A stretch of 64,000 bases of DNA, from NCBI RefSeq assembly GCF_028475105.1, contig NZ_CP116936.1, positions 1,116,001-1,180,000 of the forward strand, given 5' to 3'. A program made the translations under genes and the position numbers. Below, piece after piece: positions 16,429-24,687 of this stretch. The notes below the pieces were generated by a model, which saw only the letters and a list, made by a program, of their open reading frames with translations, did no database searches and had not been told where the DNA came from. Source of the DNA: Micromonospora sp. LH3U1. GTDB lineage: Bacteria > Actinomycetota > Actinomycetes > Mycobacteriales > Micromonosporaceae. Positions within the stretch are counted from its first letter, which is position 1, and every line of letters begins with the position of its first letter.

Positions 16429-16456
16429 GGGGTGCCCCTGATGCCCGGGGCACCCC
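16429..16456 (+). terminator. Hairpin after the membrane-protein gene
   Basis: Stem GGGGTGCCCC (16429-16438) with GGGGCACCCC (16447-16456), loop of 8 nt. It separates the membrane-protein gene from the leaderless ATPase gene. Confidence 0.65.
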
Positions 16457-16469
16457 GGCGAATGTGAGC

Positions 16470-16475
16470 TAGCGT
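16470..16475 (+). promoter_or_regulatory. Leaderless -10 box (TAGCGT) of the ATPase-VWA operon
   Basis: TAGCGT is followed by 7 nt and GTG 16483. No ribosome-binding site is present. Confidence 0.55.
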
Positions 16476-16482
16476 GGGTCGG

Positions 16483-17934
16483 GTGACTGCGCCTACCCCG
16501 GTAAACCCGGTTCCACCGGCCGACCTGCCCGGCACGCTCGGCGCGCTACGGGCGGCCGGTCACCAGTACCGCACCGTCAAGCAGGAACTCCGCGACAACC
16601 TCCTGGCCCGGATGCGCTCCGGCGAGCCCCGTTTCCCCGGCATCGTCGGCTACGACGACAGCGTGCTGCCCGAGGTCGAGCGGGCACTGCTCGCCGGGCA
16701 CGACATGGTGCTGCTCGGCGAGCGCGGCCAGGGCAAGACCCGACTGATCCGCTCGCTCGGCGCGCTGCTCGACGAGTGGACGCCGGTCATCCCCGGTTCG
16801 GTGCTCAACGAGCACCCCCTGCACCCGCTCACCCCGGCGTCCCGCGCCCAGGTCGCCGAGGCCGGCGACGACCAGCCGGTCGGCTGGCTGCACCGCTCGA
16901 TGCGCTACGGCGAGAAGCTGGCCACCCCGGACACCAGCGTCGGCGACCTGATCGGTGACGTCGACCCGATCCGGATCGCCCAGGGCCGCACCCTCGGCGA
17001 CCCGGAGACCATCCACTTCGGGTTGGTGCCCCGCACCAACCGGGGCATCTTCGCCGTCAACGAGCTGCCCGACCTGGCCGAGCGCATCCAGGTGGCCCTG
17101 CTCAACGTGCTGGAGGAGCGGGACATCCAGGTCCGCGGCTACCAGCTACGGCTGCCGCTGGACCTGCTCCTGGTGGCCAGCGCCAACCCGGACGACTACA
17201 CCAACCGGGGCCGGATCATCACCCCGCTCAAGGACCGGTTCGGCGCGGAGATCCGCACCCACTACCCGGTCGACCTGGAGTTGGAGCTGGCGCTCATCCG
17301 GCAGGAGGCCGACCTGGCCGCCGAGGTGCCGGAACATGTCCTGGAGGTTCTGGCCCGGTTCGCCCGTGCGGTGCGGGAGTCCCCGTCGGTGGACCCGCGC
17401 TCCGGTGTCTCCGCCCGGTTCGCCATCGCCGCCGCCGAGACGGTCGCCGGCGCCGCGCTGCGTCGCGCCGGCCTGCTCGCCGCTTCCGGCACCTCGGAGG
17501 AACGCCGCGAGGCCGCGGTGGCCCGGGTCGGCGACACGGTGTCGGTGACCAGCACCCTGCGCGGCAAGGTGGAGTTCGAGAGCGGCGAGGAGGGGCGGGA
17601 GATCGAGATTCTCGCCCACCTGCTGCGTACCGCGACCGCAGAGACGTTCCGGGCCCACCTCGCCGGACTGGACCTGTCCGGCTTCACCGCTCTCGTCGAG
17701 GAGGGTGCGGCGATCGAGACCGGTGAGCTGGTCGGCGCCGCCGAGCTGCTGCGCCAGGTGGGCACCGTGCCCGGGTTGGCGAAGGTCCTCGACCGGCTTG
17801 GCCTGGGCGACGCGCCCACCCCGGAGGAGGCGGCCGCCGCCGTCGAGTTCGTGCTGGAAGGGCTCTACCTGACGCGCCGGCTCGGCAAGGACGTCACGGA
17901 TACCGGGCGCACCGTCTACGGCGGCCGGGGCTGA
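16483..17934 (+). CDS. MoxR/Mg-chelatase-type AAA+ ATPase
   Basis: Product of 483 residues. Walker A GERGQGKT near residue 81, Walker B in the segment GIFAVNELPDLAERIQ, sensor-type LLVASANPDDYTNRGRI. Such ATPases act with a VWA-domain partner to remodel or insert cofactors into target proteins. The next gene, 3 nt downstream, encodes exactly such a partner, and the pair resembles the mycobacterial Rv0958-Rv0959 arrangement as I recall it. The target is unknown. GTG 16474 is an alternative start, but 16483 fits the leaderless promoter. Confidence 0.9.
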   Translation: MTAPTPVNPVPPADLPGTLGALRAAGHQYRTVKQELRDNLLARMRSGEPRFPGIVGYDDSVLPEVERALLAGHDMVLLGERGQGKTRLIRSLGALLDEWTPVIPGSVLNEHPLHPLTPASRAQVAEAGDDQPVGWLHRSMRYGEKLATPDTSVGDLIGDVDPIRIAQGRTLGDPETIHFGLVPRTNRGIFAVNELPDLAERIQVALLNVLEERDIQVRGYQLRLPLDLLLVASANPDDYTNRGRIITPLKDRFGAEIRTHYPVDLELELALIRQEADLAAEVPEHVLEVLARFARAVRESPSVDPRSGVSARFAIAAAETVAGAALRRAGLLAASGTSEERREAAVARVGDTVSVTSTLRGKVEFESGEEGREIEILAHLLRTATAETFRAHLAGLDLSGFTALVEEGAAIETGELVGAAELLRQVGTVPGLAKVLDRLGLGDAPTPEEAAAAVEFVLEGLYLTRRLGKDVTDTGRTVYGGRG

Positions 17935-17936
17935 CC

Positions 17937-19889
17937 GTGGCCGGCAACCGGTTCCGGTACGGGCAGTGGAACGGCGGGCCTGACCCGCTCGCACCCCCGT
18001 ACGACGTGCGCGAGGCGGTGGACGCGGTCGGCGCCGAGGTGCTGGCCGGCGGCAGCCTGCGGGAGGCGCTGCGCGACCTGCTGCGCCGTGGCCCGCAGGG
18101 ACGGGGTGGGCTGGACGACCTGGCCGCCCGGGCTCGACGGCTGCGCCGGGAGGCGCTTCGTCGGGGTGACCTGGATGGCGCGGTGACCAGGGCACAGGCC
18201 CTGCTCGACCAGGCCCTCGCCGCCGAGCGGGACGAGCTGCGGGGCCGCGCGGACGACGACGCGCGGTTCGCCGAGTCGGTGCTGGACAACCTGCCCCGCT
18301 CGACCGCGCGGGCGGTGGAGGAGCTGTCCGGCTACCAGTGGGCCAGCGAGGACGCCCGCCGCTCGTACCAGCAGATCCTCGACCAACTCCGGGACGACGT
18401 CCTCGGTCAGCGGTTCGCCGGGCTGCGTGACGCGGCGCGCGCCTCCGCCGACCCGGCCGTCCAGCGGCGCCTCGCCGAGATGATGGGCGACCTGAACGAC
18501 CTGCTGGCCCGGCACGGCCGCGCGGAGGACACCACCGACGCGTTCGCCGAGTTCATGCGCAGACACGGCGACTTCTTCCCGGAGAAGCCGTCGACCGTCG
18601 ACGAGCTGATCGACGTACTGGCCCGCCGCTCGGCGGCCGGTGAGCGGCTGATGAACTCGCTCTCCGACCGGCAGCGCGCCGAGCTGGCCGGTCTGATGCA
18701 GCAGTCGCTCGGCGACCGCCTCGCGGGGGAGTTGTCCGCGCTCGACGCGAACCTGCGGGCACTGCGACCCGATCTGCGCTGGGGGCGCGGCGAGCGGGTC
18801 CGGGGCGAACAGCCGCTGGACTACGCCGACGCGGCCGGCGCGCTCGGTGAGATCGGCGAGCTCGACGACCTGCTGGACCAGCTCGACCAGGAACACCCGG
18901 GGGCGACCCTGGACGACGTGGACGTCGACGCGGTGGCCCGCACGCTGGGCCGCGACGCGGCCGACGACGTACGCCGGCTCCGGGATCTGGAGCGGGAGCT
19001 GCGGCGGCAGGGTTGGGTGAGCCGGGACGCGGAGGGCCTCACGCTCAGCCCGAAGGCGCTGCGCCGGCTCGGCGGGACCGCGCTGCGGCGGGTCTTCGCC
19101 GATCTGACCGCCGGGCCGCGCGGCCAGCACGACCTGCGCTCGGCGGGGGCCGCCGGCGAGGTCAGCGGCGCGTCCCGACCCTGGGAGTACGGCGACGAGC
19201 AACCGTTGGACGTGGTCCGGACGCTGACCCGGGCGGTCAGCCGGGCCGGACCGACGGTTCCGGTGCAACTCGCGGTGGACGACTTCGAGGTGGTGGAGAC
19301 CGAGAAGCGGGCCTCGGCCGCTGTGGTGCTCTGCGTCGACCTGTCGTACTCGATGATCTCGCAGGGTCGTTGGGGGCCGATGAAGCAGACGGCCCTTGCG
19401 TTGGCGCACCTGATGGAGACGCGCTTCCCGCAGGACGCTCTGCAGATCGTGGGCTTCGGCCGGGAGGCGACGACGCTCACCCAGCAGGAGTTGGCCGCCA
19501 TCGAGCCGGACATGCAGCAGGGCACGAACCTTCAGCACGCGCTGCGGTTGGCGGGTCGGCACCTGCGCCGGCACCCGGACGCCGAGCCGGTGGTGTTGGT
19601 GGTCACCGACGGGGAGCCGACGGCCCACCTGGACCCGGACGACGGGGAGGCGCTGTTCCACTGGCCGCCGCTACCGGAGACGATCGAGGCGACGGTCCGT
19701 GAGGTGGACCGGCTCAGCCGATACGGCGCCACGCTCAACCTGTTCATGCTCGGCGACGACCCGGGCCTGCGGCGCTTCATCGACGCGGTGGCCCGCCGCA
19801 GCCGAGGCCGCATGTTCACGCCCGACACCGACGACCTCGGCGAGTACGTCGTCTCCGACTACCTCCGCTCCCGCCAGCCCCGCCGCTGA
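17937..19889 (+). CDS. VWA-domain protein, partner of the AAA+ ATPase
   Basis: Product of 650 residues. Long helical, Arg/Asp/Leu-rich N-terminal part (about 1-430) and a C-terminal von Willebrand A domain with an intact metal (MIDAS) site: DLSYS in CVDLSYSMI, Thr in QQGTNLQ and Asp in VTDGEPTA. It lies 2 nt after the ATPase stop, so production is coupled. No membrane segment, therefore cytosolic. The pair probably forms a chaperone-like complex; the substrate cannot be named. Confidence 0.88.
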   Translation: MAGNRFRYGQWNGGPDPLAPPYDVREAVDAVGAEVLAGGSLREALRDLLRRGPQGRGGLDDLAARARRLRREALRRGDLDGAVTRAQALLDQALAAERDELRGRADDDARFAESVLDNLPRSTARAVEELSGYQWASEDARRSYQQILDQLRDDVLGQRFAGLRDAARASADPAVQRRLAEMMGDLNDLLARHGRAEDTTDAFAEFMRRHGDFFPEKPSTVDELIDVLARRSAAGERLMNSLSDRQRAELAGLMQQSLGDRLAGELSALDANLRALRPDLRWGRGERVRGEQPLDYADAAGALGEIGELDDLLDQLDQEHPGATLDDVDVDAVARTLGRDAADDVRRLRDLERELRRQGWVSRDAEGLTLSPKALRRLGGTALRRVFADLTAGPRGQHDLRSAGAAGEVSGASRPWEYGDEQPLDVVRTLTRAVSRAGPTVPVQLAVDDFEVVETEKRASAAVVLCVDLSYSMISQGRWGPMKQTALALAHLMETRFPQDALQIVGFGREATTLTQQELAAIEPDMQQGTNLQHALRLAGRHLRRHPDAEPVVLVVTDGEPTAHLDPDDGEALFHWPPLPETIEATVREVDRLSRYGATLNLFMLGDDPGLRRFIDAVARRSRGRMFTPDTDDLGEYVVSDYLRSRQPRR

Positions 19890-19892
19890 CCC

Positions 19893-19946
19893 CCACCCCC
19901 GCCCTCCCCTCCCCGCCCCCGCCCCCGCCCCCGCCCCCGCCCCCGC
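19893..19946. repeat. C-rich simple repeat (CCCCCG type)
   Basis: Low-complexity run, mainly CCCCCG units, between the VWA stop and the first GATC-tipped inverted repeat. A shorter run of the same kind precedes the second inverted repeat at 20526-20550. Confidence 0.85.
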
Positions 19947-20017
19947 CGATCATGGAGTTGTGGTGGGGGACGAATGCCTCCCGTCCGGGTGAACCGGGCA
20001 CCACAACTCCATGATCG
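19947..20017. repeat. GATC-tipped inverted repeat, copy 1
   Basis: Perfect 19-bp arms CGATCATGGAGTTGTGGTG (19947-19965) and its complement (19999-20017) around a 33-nt centre. It lies in the gap between the VWA gene and the DinB-like gene. It could act as a terminator but has no U-tract, and two similar elements with unrelated arm sequence occur in the window. Confidence 0.85.
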
Positions 20018-20054
20018 ACGGGGTGGGCGGGGGTGGGGCGGGTTGACTGAGGGG

Positions 20055-20516
20055 ATGGAGAGCGGGGGATTGCGGCGGGCTTATGGCGCGTTGTTCGGGG
20101 AGGTCGACGCCGGGGGGTTCGGTCCGGCTCCGGAGGGTCAGCTCAGTGCCGAGCAGATCGTGGCGCATCTGGTCGCCAACGACGAGCTGATGATCCAGGC
20201 CACCGAGGCGCTGCTGGCCGGTTCGACGTTCGCCTACTACGACCTGGATGACATCCACCGTCCGCAGCTCGACGCGCTCGCCGCCGAGCAGGGCGGTCTG
20301 CGCGGCCTGACCGCTCTGCTGCACGAAACCAGCGAGCGCTTGTGCGGGCTGGTCGACCGGCTCGGCCTGGCGGCGGAGACCTCGGTCGAGACCCACCTAC
20401 GCGAAGGCTTCGACCTCATCGTCGACGAGCCGTTGCCCTGGTCACGCACCCTCGACCTGCACGCCCGAGTCCACCTACCCAAGCACCAGGCCCAACTCCA
20501 CCTTCTCCGCCCCTGA
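20055..20516 (+). CDS. DinB-like four-helix protein
   Basis: Product of 153 residues. The pattern LSAEQIVAHLVANDELMIQATEALLAG near the N-terminus, with histidines at His38 and near the C-terminus (LDLHARVHLPKHQAQLH), is typical of DinB/mycothiol-dependent enzymes that bind a metal through three His. The exact reaction, if any, is unknown. ATG 20055 follows GAGGGG. The gene stands alone between two intergenic inverted repeats. Confidence 0.7.
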   Translation: MESGGLRRAYGALFGEVDAGGFGPAPEGQLSAEQIVAHLVANDELMIQATEALLAGSTFAYYDLDDIHRPQLDALAAEQGGLRGLTALLHETSERLCGLVDRLGLAAETSVETHLREGFDLIVDEPLPWSRTLDLHARVHLPKHQAQLHLLRP

Positions 20517-20550
20517 CCCCCGCGCCGCCCCCACCCCCGCCCCTGCCCCC

Positions 20551-20621
20551 GCGATCTTGCACTTCCTGTCGCGACAAAGGTGGCATAAGGGGCAAGGCGG
20601 CGACCGTAAGTGCAAGATCGC
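20551..20621. repeat. GATC-tipped inverted repeat, copy 2
   Basis: Arms GCGATCTTGCACTT (20551-20564) and its complement (20608-20621), 14 bp perfect, around a 43-nt centre that contains the palindrome TGTCGCGACA (20567-20576). It lies between convergent genes and again follows a C-rich run. Confidence 0.85.
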
Positions 20622-20639
20622 GCGCGGGGGGGCAGGGGG

Positions 20640-21629
20640 TCAGGTTTCGATTCGCTCGGGGCGGGGGTGGAAGGTGCGGCGGTACGTCGACGGGGCTACG
20701 CCGATGCGTTGGTGGAGCTGTTGGCGTAGGGCGGCGGTGGTGCCGAAACCAGAGCGGTGGGCGATCTGGTCGACGGTGAGGTCGGTCGTCTCCAGCAGCA
20801 GCCTCGCGTGGTCGGTGCGCTGTTGCAGCAGCCACTGCGCCGGGCTCAGGCCGGTCTCCGACCGGAAGCGGCGGGTGAAGGTGCGCACGCTCACCCGCGC
20901 CTGCTCGGCGAGGTCGCGCAGGGCGATCGGCTCGTGCAACCGCTGCCGCGCCCACTCCCGGGCACCCGCAGTGCTGGTGTCGGTGGCCTTCGGCACCGGC
21001 CGTTCGATGTACTGCGCCTGGCCGCCGTCCCGCCACGGCGGCATCACGCAGCGGCGGGCCGCCCGGTTGGCCACCTCGCTGCCGTGGTCGAGTCGGATGA
21101 TGTGCAGGCAGAGGTCGATGCCGGCGGCGACTCCGGCTGAGGTGAGCACCCGGTCGTCGGCGATGAAGAGCACGCCCGGGTCGAGGTCCACCCGGCCGTG
21201 CAGGCGGCGGAACTGCTCGGCGTACGCCCAGTGGGTGGTCGCCCGACGCCCGTCGAGGAGCCCGGCGGCGGCCAGCACGAACGCCCCGGTGCAGATCGAC
21301 ATGATGCGGGCGCCCCGCTCGTACGCCGTCCGTAGCGCCTCGGCCACCTCGGGCTCGACGGTGCCCGAGGTCAACGCACTGCCGTCGTGGATGCCGGGGA
21401 CGATCACCGTGTCGGCGGTGTCGAGTAGCTCGATCCCATGGTCGGGGAGCACCTGGAAGCTGGCGGTGCTGCGGACCGGCCGCCCGCCCGGGGTGCACAC
21501 CCGGACGTCGTAGAAGTGTGTTTCGTCGGCGGCCCGGGCGGTGCTGAAGACCTGCGACGGGGTGCCGAGGTCCAGGCCGACGACCTGGTCCAGGGCGAGT
21601 ACGGCGATCCGGTGCGGGCGGACGGTCAT
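20640..21629 (-). CDS. GlxA-type AraC-family transcriptional regulator
   Basis: Product of 329 residues: N-terminal DJ-1/PfpI-like domain (about 6-180, nucleophile-elbow Cys in SICTGAFVLAAAG) and a C-terminal AraC double HTH (ALRDLAEQARVSVRTFTRR ... HRSGFGTTAALRQQLHQRI). Proteins of this type regulate amine, nicotinate or stress genes, usually without enzyme activity. It is divergent from the MFS transporter gene 71 bp away, which is its most likely target. ATG 21629 has an AATAAT box 6 nt upstream and may be leaderless. Confidence 0.92.
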   Translation of the reverse strand: MTVRPHRIAVLALDQVVGLDLGTPSQVFSTARAADETHFYDVRVCTPGGRPVRSTASFQVLPDHGIELLDTADTVIVPGIHDGSALTSGTVEPEVAEALRTAYERGARIMSICTGAFVLAAAGLLDGRRATTHWAYAEQFRRLHGRVDLDPGVLFIADDRVLTSAGVAAGIDLCLHIIRLDHGSEVANRAARRCVMPPWRDGGQAQYIERPVPKATDTSTAGAREWARQRLHEPIALRDLAEQARVSVRTFTRRFRSETGLSPAQWLLQQRTDHARLLLETTDLTVDQIAHRSGFGTTAALRQQLHQRIGVAPSTYRRTFHPRPERIET

Positions 21630-21700
21630 GGCCCGATTATTGCGCATGATGGCTTTCCGGCCACTCGTCGCCGTGATCCGCCCCCGCCCAGACTTGTCGC

Positions 21701-23005
21701 GTGACCAAGAACCGCCGCCTGCATCCCGCCTGGCTGGTCGCCGCCGTCGCCTTCGTGGCGCTGGTCGGCGCGGCCGGCTTCCGGGCCACCCCGTCGGTGC
21801 TGCTGCACCCGCTGCACGAGGAGTTCGGCTGGCCACTGGCCACGATTTCCGCGGCCGTCTCCGTCAACCTGCTGCTCTACGGGCTCACCGCGCCGTTCGC
21901 GGCTGCCCTGATGGACCGGTTCGGCATCCGCCGGGTGGTCTCGGTGGCGTTGTTGCTGGTCGCCGCGGGCAGCGGACTGACGGTCTTCATGAGCGCCAGC
22001 TGGCAGCTGCTGCTCTGCTGGGGTGTCCTGGTCGGGCTGGGTACCGGCTCGATGGCGCTGGCGTTCGTGGCCACCATCACCGGGCGCTGGTTCGTGCACC
22101 GGAGGGGCCTGGTCACCGGAGTGCTGACCGCCGGTGGGGCCGCCGGACAGCTGGTGTTCCTGCCACTGATCGCCATCCTAGTCCGTGACCACGGCTGGCG
22201 TACCGCCGCACTCGTCGTGGCCGGAGCCGCGCTGGCGGTCGTACCCCTGGTGGTGTGGTTGCTGCGGGAGCACCCGGCGGATCTTGGCCTGCCCGCCTAC
22301 GGGGCGACCGAGGTCGTCGCGGCGCCGCCGACGACCGGCGGCGCGGCGACCCGGGCGCTGGGTGCCCTGGCGACCGCGGCCCGGACCCGGCCGTTCTGGC
22401 TGCTGGCCGGGGGGTTCGCGATCTGCGGCGCGACCACCAACGGACTCGTCGGTACGCATTTCGTGCCGGCCGCGCACGACCACGGCATGGCCCAGACCAC
22501 CGCGGCCAGCCTGCTCGCGCTGGTGGGGCTCTTCGACATCGTCGGGACCATCGCCTCCGGCTGGCTAACCGACCGGGTGGACAGCCGGTTGCTGCTCGGC
22601 ATGTACTACGCGCTGCGCGGGGCGTCCCTGCTGGTGTTGCCGAGCCTGTTCTCCGGCACCGCCGAGCCGAGCATGCTGGTGTTCATCGTCTTCTACGGCC
22701 TGGACTGGGTGGCCACCGTGCCGCCGACGGTGGCGTTGTGCCGGGAATACTTCGGTGGCGCCGGAGCGGTGGTGTTCGGCTGGGTGTTCGCCGCCCACCA
22801 GCTCGGCGCGGCGGTCGCCGCGACCGGTGCGGGGCTGGTCCGGGACCGGCTCGGCGACTACGCGATGGCCTGGTACGTGGCGGGCGCCCTGTCGATCGGT
22901 GCCGCAGGGCTGTCGTTGCTGCTGCTCCGGCGACCGGGCCGGCCGGTGCCGGAGGCCGTGCTGGCCGCCGCGACCGCGCCCAGGGCCTGGAGTTTCCGGG
23001 GCTGA
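21701..23005 (+). CDS. MFS transporter, monocarboxylate-like
   Basis: Product of 434 residues with twelve predicted membrane segments and the MFS loop motif DRFGIRRV between segments 2 and 3, and a corresponding DRVDSRLLLG in the second half. A hydrophilic central loop with Thr/Ala (about 205-225) separates the two bundles. The overall pattern is that of the oxalate/formate or monocarboxylate subfamily. Substrate unknown. GTG 21701 start. Divergent from the GlxA-type regulator, likely its controller. Confidence 0.88.
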   Translation: MTKNRRLHPAWLVAAVAFVALVGAAGFRATPSVLLHPLHEEFGWPLATISAAVSVNLLLYGLTAPFAAALMDRFGIRRVVSVALLLVAAGSGLTVFMSASWQLLLCWGVLVGLGTGSMALAFVATITGRWFVHRRGLVTGVLTAGGAAGQLVFLPLIAILVRDHGWRTAALVVAGAALAVVPLVVWLLREHPADLGLPAYGATEVVAAPPTTGGAATRALGALATAARTRPFWLLAGGFAICGATTNGLVGTHFVPAAHDHGMAQTTAASLLALVGLFDIVGTIASGWLTDRVDSRLLLGMYYALRGASLLVLPSLFSGTAEPSMLVFIVFYGLDWVATVPPTVALCREYFGGAGAVVFGWVFAAHQLGAAVAATGAGLVRDRLGDYAMAWYVAGALSIGAAGLSLLLLRRPGRPVPEAVLAAATAPRAWSFRG

Positions 23006-23024
23006 GACGGCATGGGTCGGCCGG

Positions 23025-23738
23025 TCAGCCCAGGGTCCACTGCTGGGCTGGCCGGCCGTCGCAGGGCCGCTGCCGGATCTCGTCGCCGGCTTCGACGCCG
23101 TCGTCGTCGGCCTGGGCGCACTTGTCGCTGTGCGCCGCGACCAGCAGCACCGGGCCGGTGCCGGTCGCGCCGAGCCGCCACTGCTGGTTGGCCTCGCCGT
23201 GACAGGGGAACTGCTGCAACCGCGCGCCGTCGTCCCGACTGCCGCCCTCGACGTCGAGGCACTGCCCGTGCGCGGCATTGGTCAACGTCAGCACGTTCGT
23301 GCCGGCCGGGCTGAACACCCACTGCTGCTCCGGGCCGCCGCTGCACGCGGCCAACTCGGCCTCGGCCTTCTCGCCGTCGCCGTCGAGCCCGAGGCAGAGC
23401 CCCGAGGCGGCACGCAGCACCTTCGGCCCGGTGGGTGGGGTGGCCGGGGTGCTCGCCGACGGGCTCGGTGACGGCTCGGCCGGCGTGGTCGGGCTCGGCT
23501 CGGCCGCCGGGCCGGTGGGATCCGCCGCGCTGGACGGTGCGCCGACCGTCGCCGGCACGGCCGGCTCGTCGTCACCGTCGAGCAGCCCGGTGGCGAAGAC
23601 CACCCCTAGGAGTACGCCGACAACCCCGACCGCCAACGCGACCCGCAGCAGCGGATCGGCCAGCGGCCCGGGGCGGGGCGCCTGGCGACCGCCGTAGATG
23701 GTGCCGGCGGGGTCGGGGCGTTCCTCGGGCGCGGACAT
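23025..23738 (-). CDS. Membrane-anchored ricin-B-type lectin
   Basis: Product of 237 residues. A short Pro-rich cytosolic tail, one membrane helix (VALAVGVVGVLLGVVFATGLL, about 33-53), a Pro/Ser/Thr-rich spacer, then a C-terminal beta-trefoil domain. The repeated QxW motifs are QQWVF, QQWRL and QQWTL, one per subdomain, with a conserved Cys pair each. It should display a carbohydrate-binding domain outside the cell. No catalytic domain is attached. ATG 23738 is chosen for GAGG 9 nt upstream; ATG 23747 and ATG 23753 are possible. Confidence 0.85.
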   Translation of the reverse strand: MSAPEERPDPAGTIYGGRQAPRPGPLADPLLRVALAVGVVGVLLGVVFATGLLDGDDEPAVPATVGAPSSAADPTGPAAEPSPTTPAEPSPSPSASTPATPPTGPKVLRAASGLCLGLDGDGEKAEAELAACSGGPEQQWVFSPAGTNVLTLTNAAHGQCLDVEGGSRDDGARLQQFPCHGEANQQWRLGATGTGPVLLVAAHSDKCAQADDDGVEAGDEIRQRPCDGRPAQQWTLG

Positions 23739-23786
23739 AGGCGCCATCCTCACCCACGGCGGCGCGCCGTAGCCAGCCCGGCGGGG

Positions 23787-24071
23787 TCAGTCGACGACCC
23801 GGACGTCCTTCCAGAACGCCACCCGGTCGCGCACCATCTCGGCGTCCGGCTTGGGCTCCGGGTAATACCAGACCGCGTCCTCGCTGGTGCTGCCCTCGTG
23901 TTCGAGGGTGTAGTACGAGGCGGTGCCCTTCCACGGGCAGACGGTGTGCGTCGCGGACTCCCGGATCAGGTCGTCGCGCAGGGCCGAGCGGGGGAAGTAG
24001 TGGTTGCCCTCCACCAGCACGGTGTCGTCGCTCTCGGCGACGATCAGGTCGTTCCAGACGGCTTTCGGCAT
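23787..24071 (-). CDS. DUF427 domain protein
   Basis: Small cytosolic protein of 94 residues. Family hallmarks are PRSALRDDLI, HTVCPWKGTASYYTL and AVWYYPEPKPDA. The family is a small beta-barrel of unknown function, widespread in actinobacteria. Start ATG 24071 has TAGTGT (24079-24084) exactly 7 nt upstream, so the message is probably leaderless. Confidence 0.92.
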   Translation of the reverse strand: MPKAVWNDLIVAESDDTVLVEGNHYFPRSALRDDLIRESATHTVCPWKGTASYYTLEHEGSTSEDAVWYYPEPKPDAEMVRDRVAFWKDVRVVD

Positions 24072-24123
24072 GCGACCAACACTAGGCCGCGCCACCGACG
24101 TCGGCAGTGGTTGGTGCCGAGGT

Positions 24124-24594
24124 TCAGCGGGTGGGTTGCGGGTCGGTGACGTCGGCCACGGTGGCGTCGAGGGCGGTGATCGCGGCGTCGGCGTCGACCG
24201 CGATGGCGAGGCCGCGTTCACCGGCGCCCAGGGTGATCTCCCGGCCGCGCAGTCGCTCGTCGGCGATCACCGGCCAGGCCGTGCTCGCGCCGAACGGGGT
24301 GATGGTGCCGCGTTCGTAGCCGGTGGCGGCCAGGGCGCCCGCCGCGTCCGGCATGGAGAGTCGGTGCACCCCGAGCAGGGCGCGCAGCTTGGGCCAGGAG
24401 ACCACCCGGTCGCCGGGGGTGAGCACGAACAGATGGTCGTCGGCAGCGCGGCGGACCACGATGGTCTTGACCACGTCGGGGATGGCCACGCCCCGGACTG
24501 CGGCGGCCTCCGCGAGGCTGCCGACCGCGCCGTGACTGACCAGTCGGTACGGCAGCTGGGCGCCTTCCAGGGCGGCGATCGCGGGCGATGGCAT
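24124..24594 (-). CDS. YbaK/ProX-type aminoacyl-tRNA deacylase
   Basis: Product of 156 residues. The family removes misattached amino acids (for example Cys or Ala from tRNA-Pro). Signatures: a conserved Lys in DVVKTIVVRRADD-like context (AIPDVVKTIVVRR), LGVHRLSMPDA, GYERGTITPFGA, and a GAGERGLAIAV end. Actual tRNA specificity cannot be read. ATG 24594 is used; ATG 24651 is in frame but has no better ribosome-binding site. Confidence 0.85.
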   Translation of the reverse strand: MPSPAIAALEGAQLPYRLVSHGAVGSLAEAAAVRGVAIPDVVKTIVVRRAADDHLFVLTPGDRVVSWPKLRALLGVHRLSMPDAAGALAATGYERGTITPFGASTAWPVIADERLRGREITLGAGERGLAIAVDADAAITALDATVADVTDPQPTR

Positions 24595-24687
24595 GCCCGC
24601 CACGGTAACCGCCGGGCATGTCGCGGGACGGGAAACTCCCACCGTTGACATCCCACGGTTTCGTGGATGCGAGCGTAAGGTGATCAC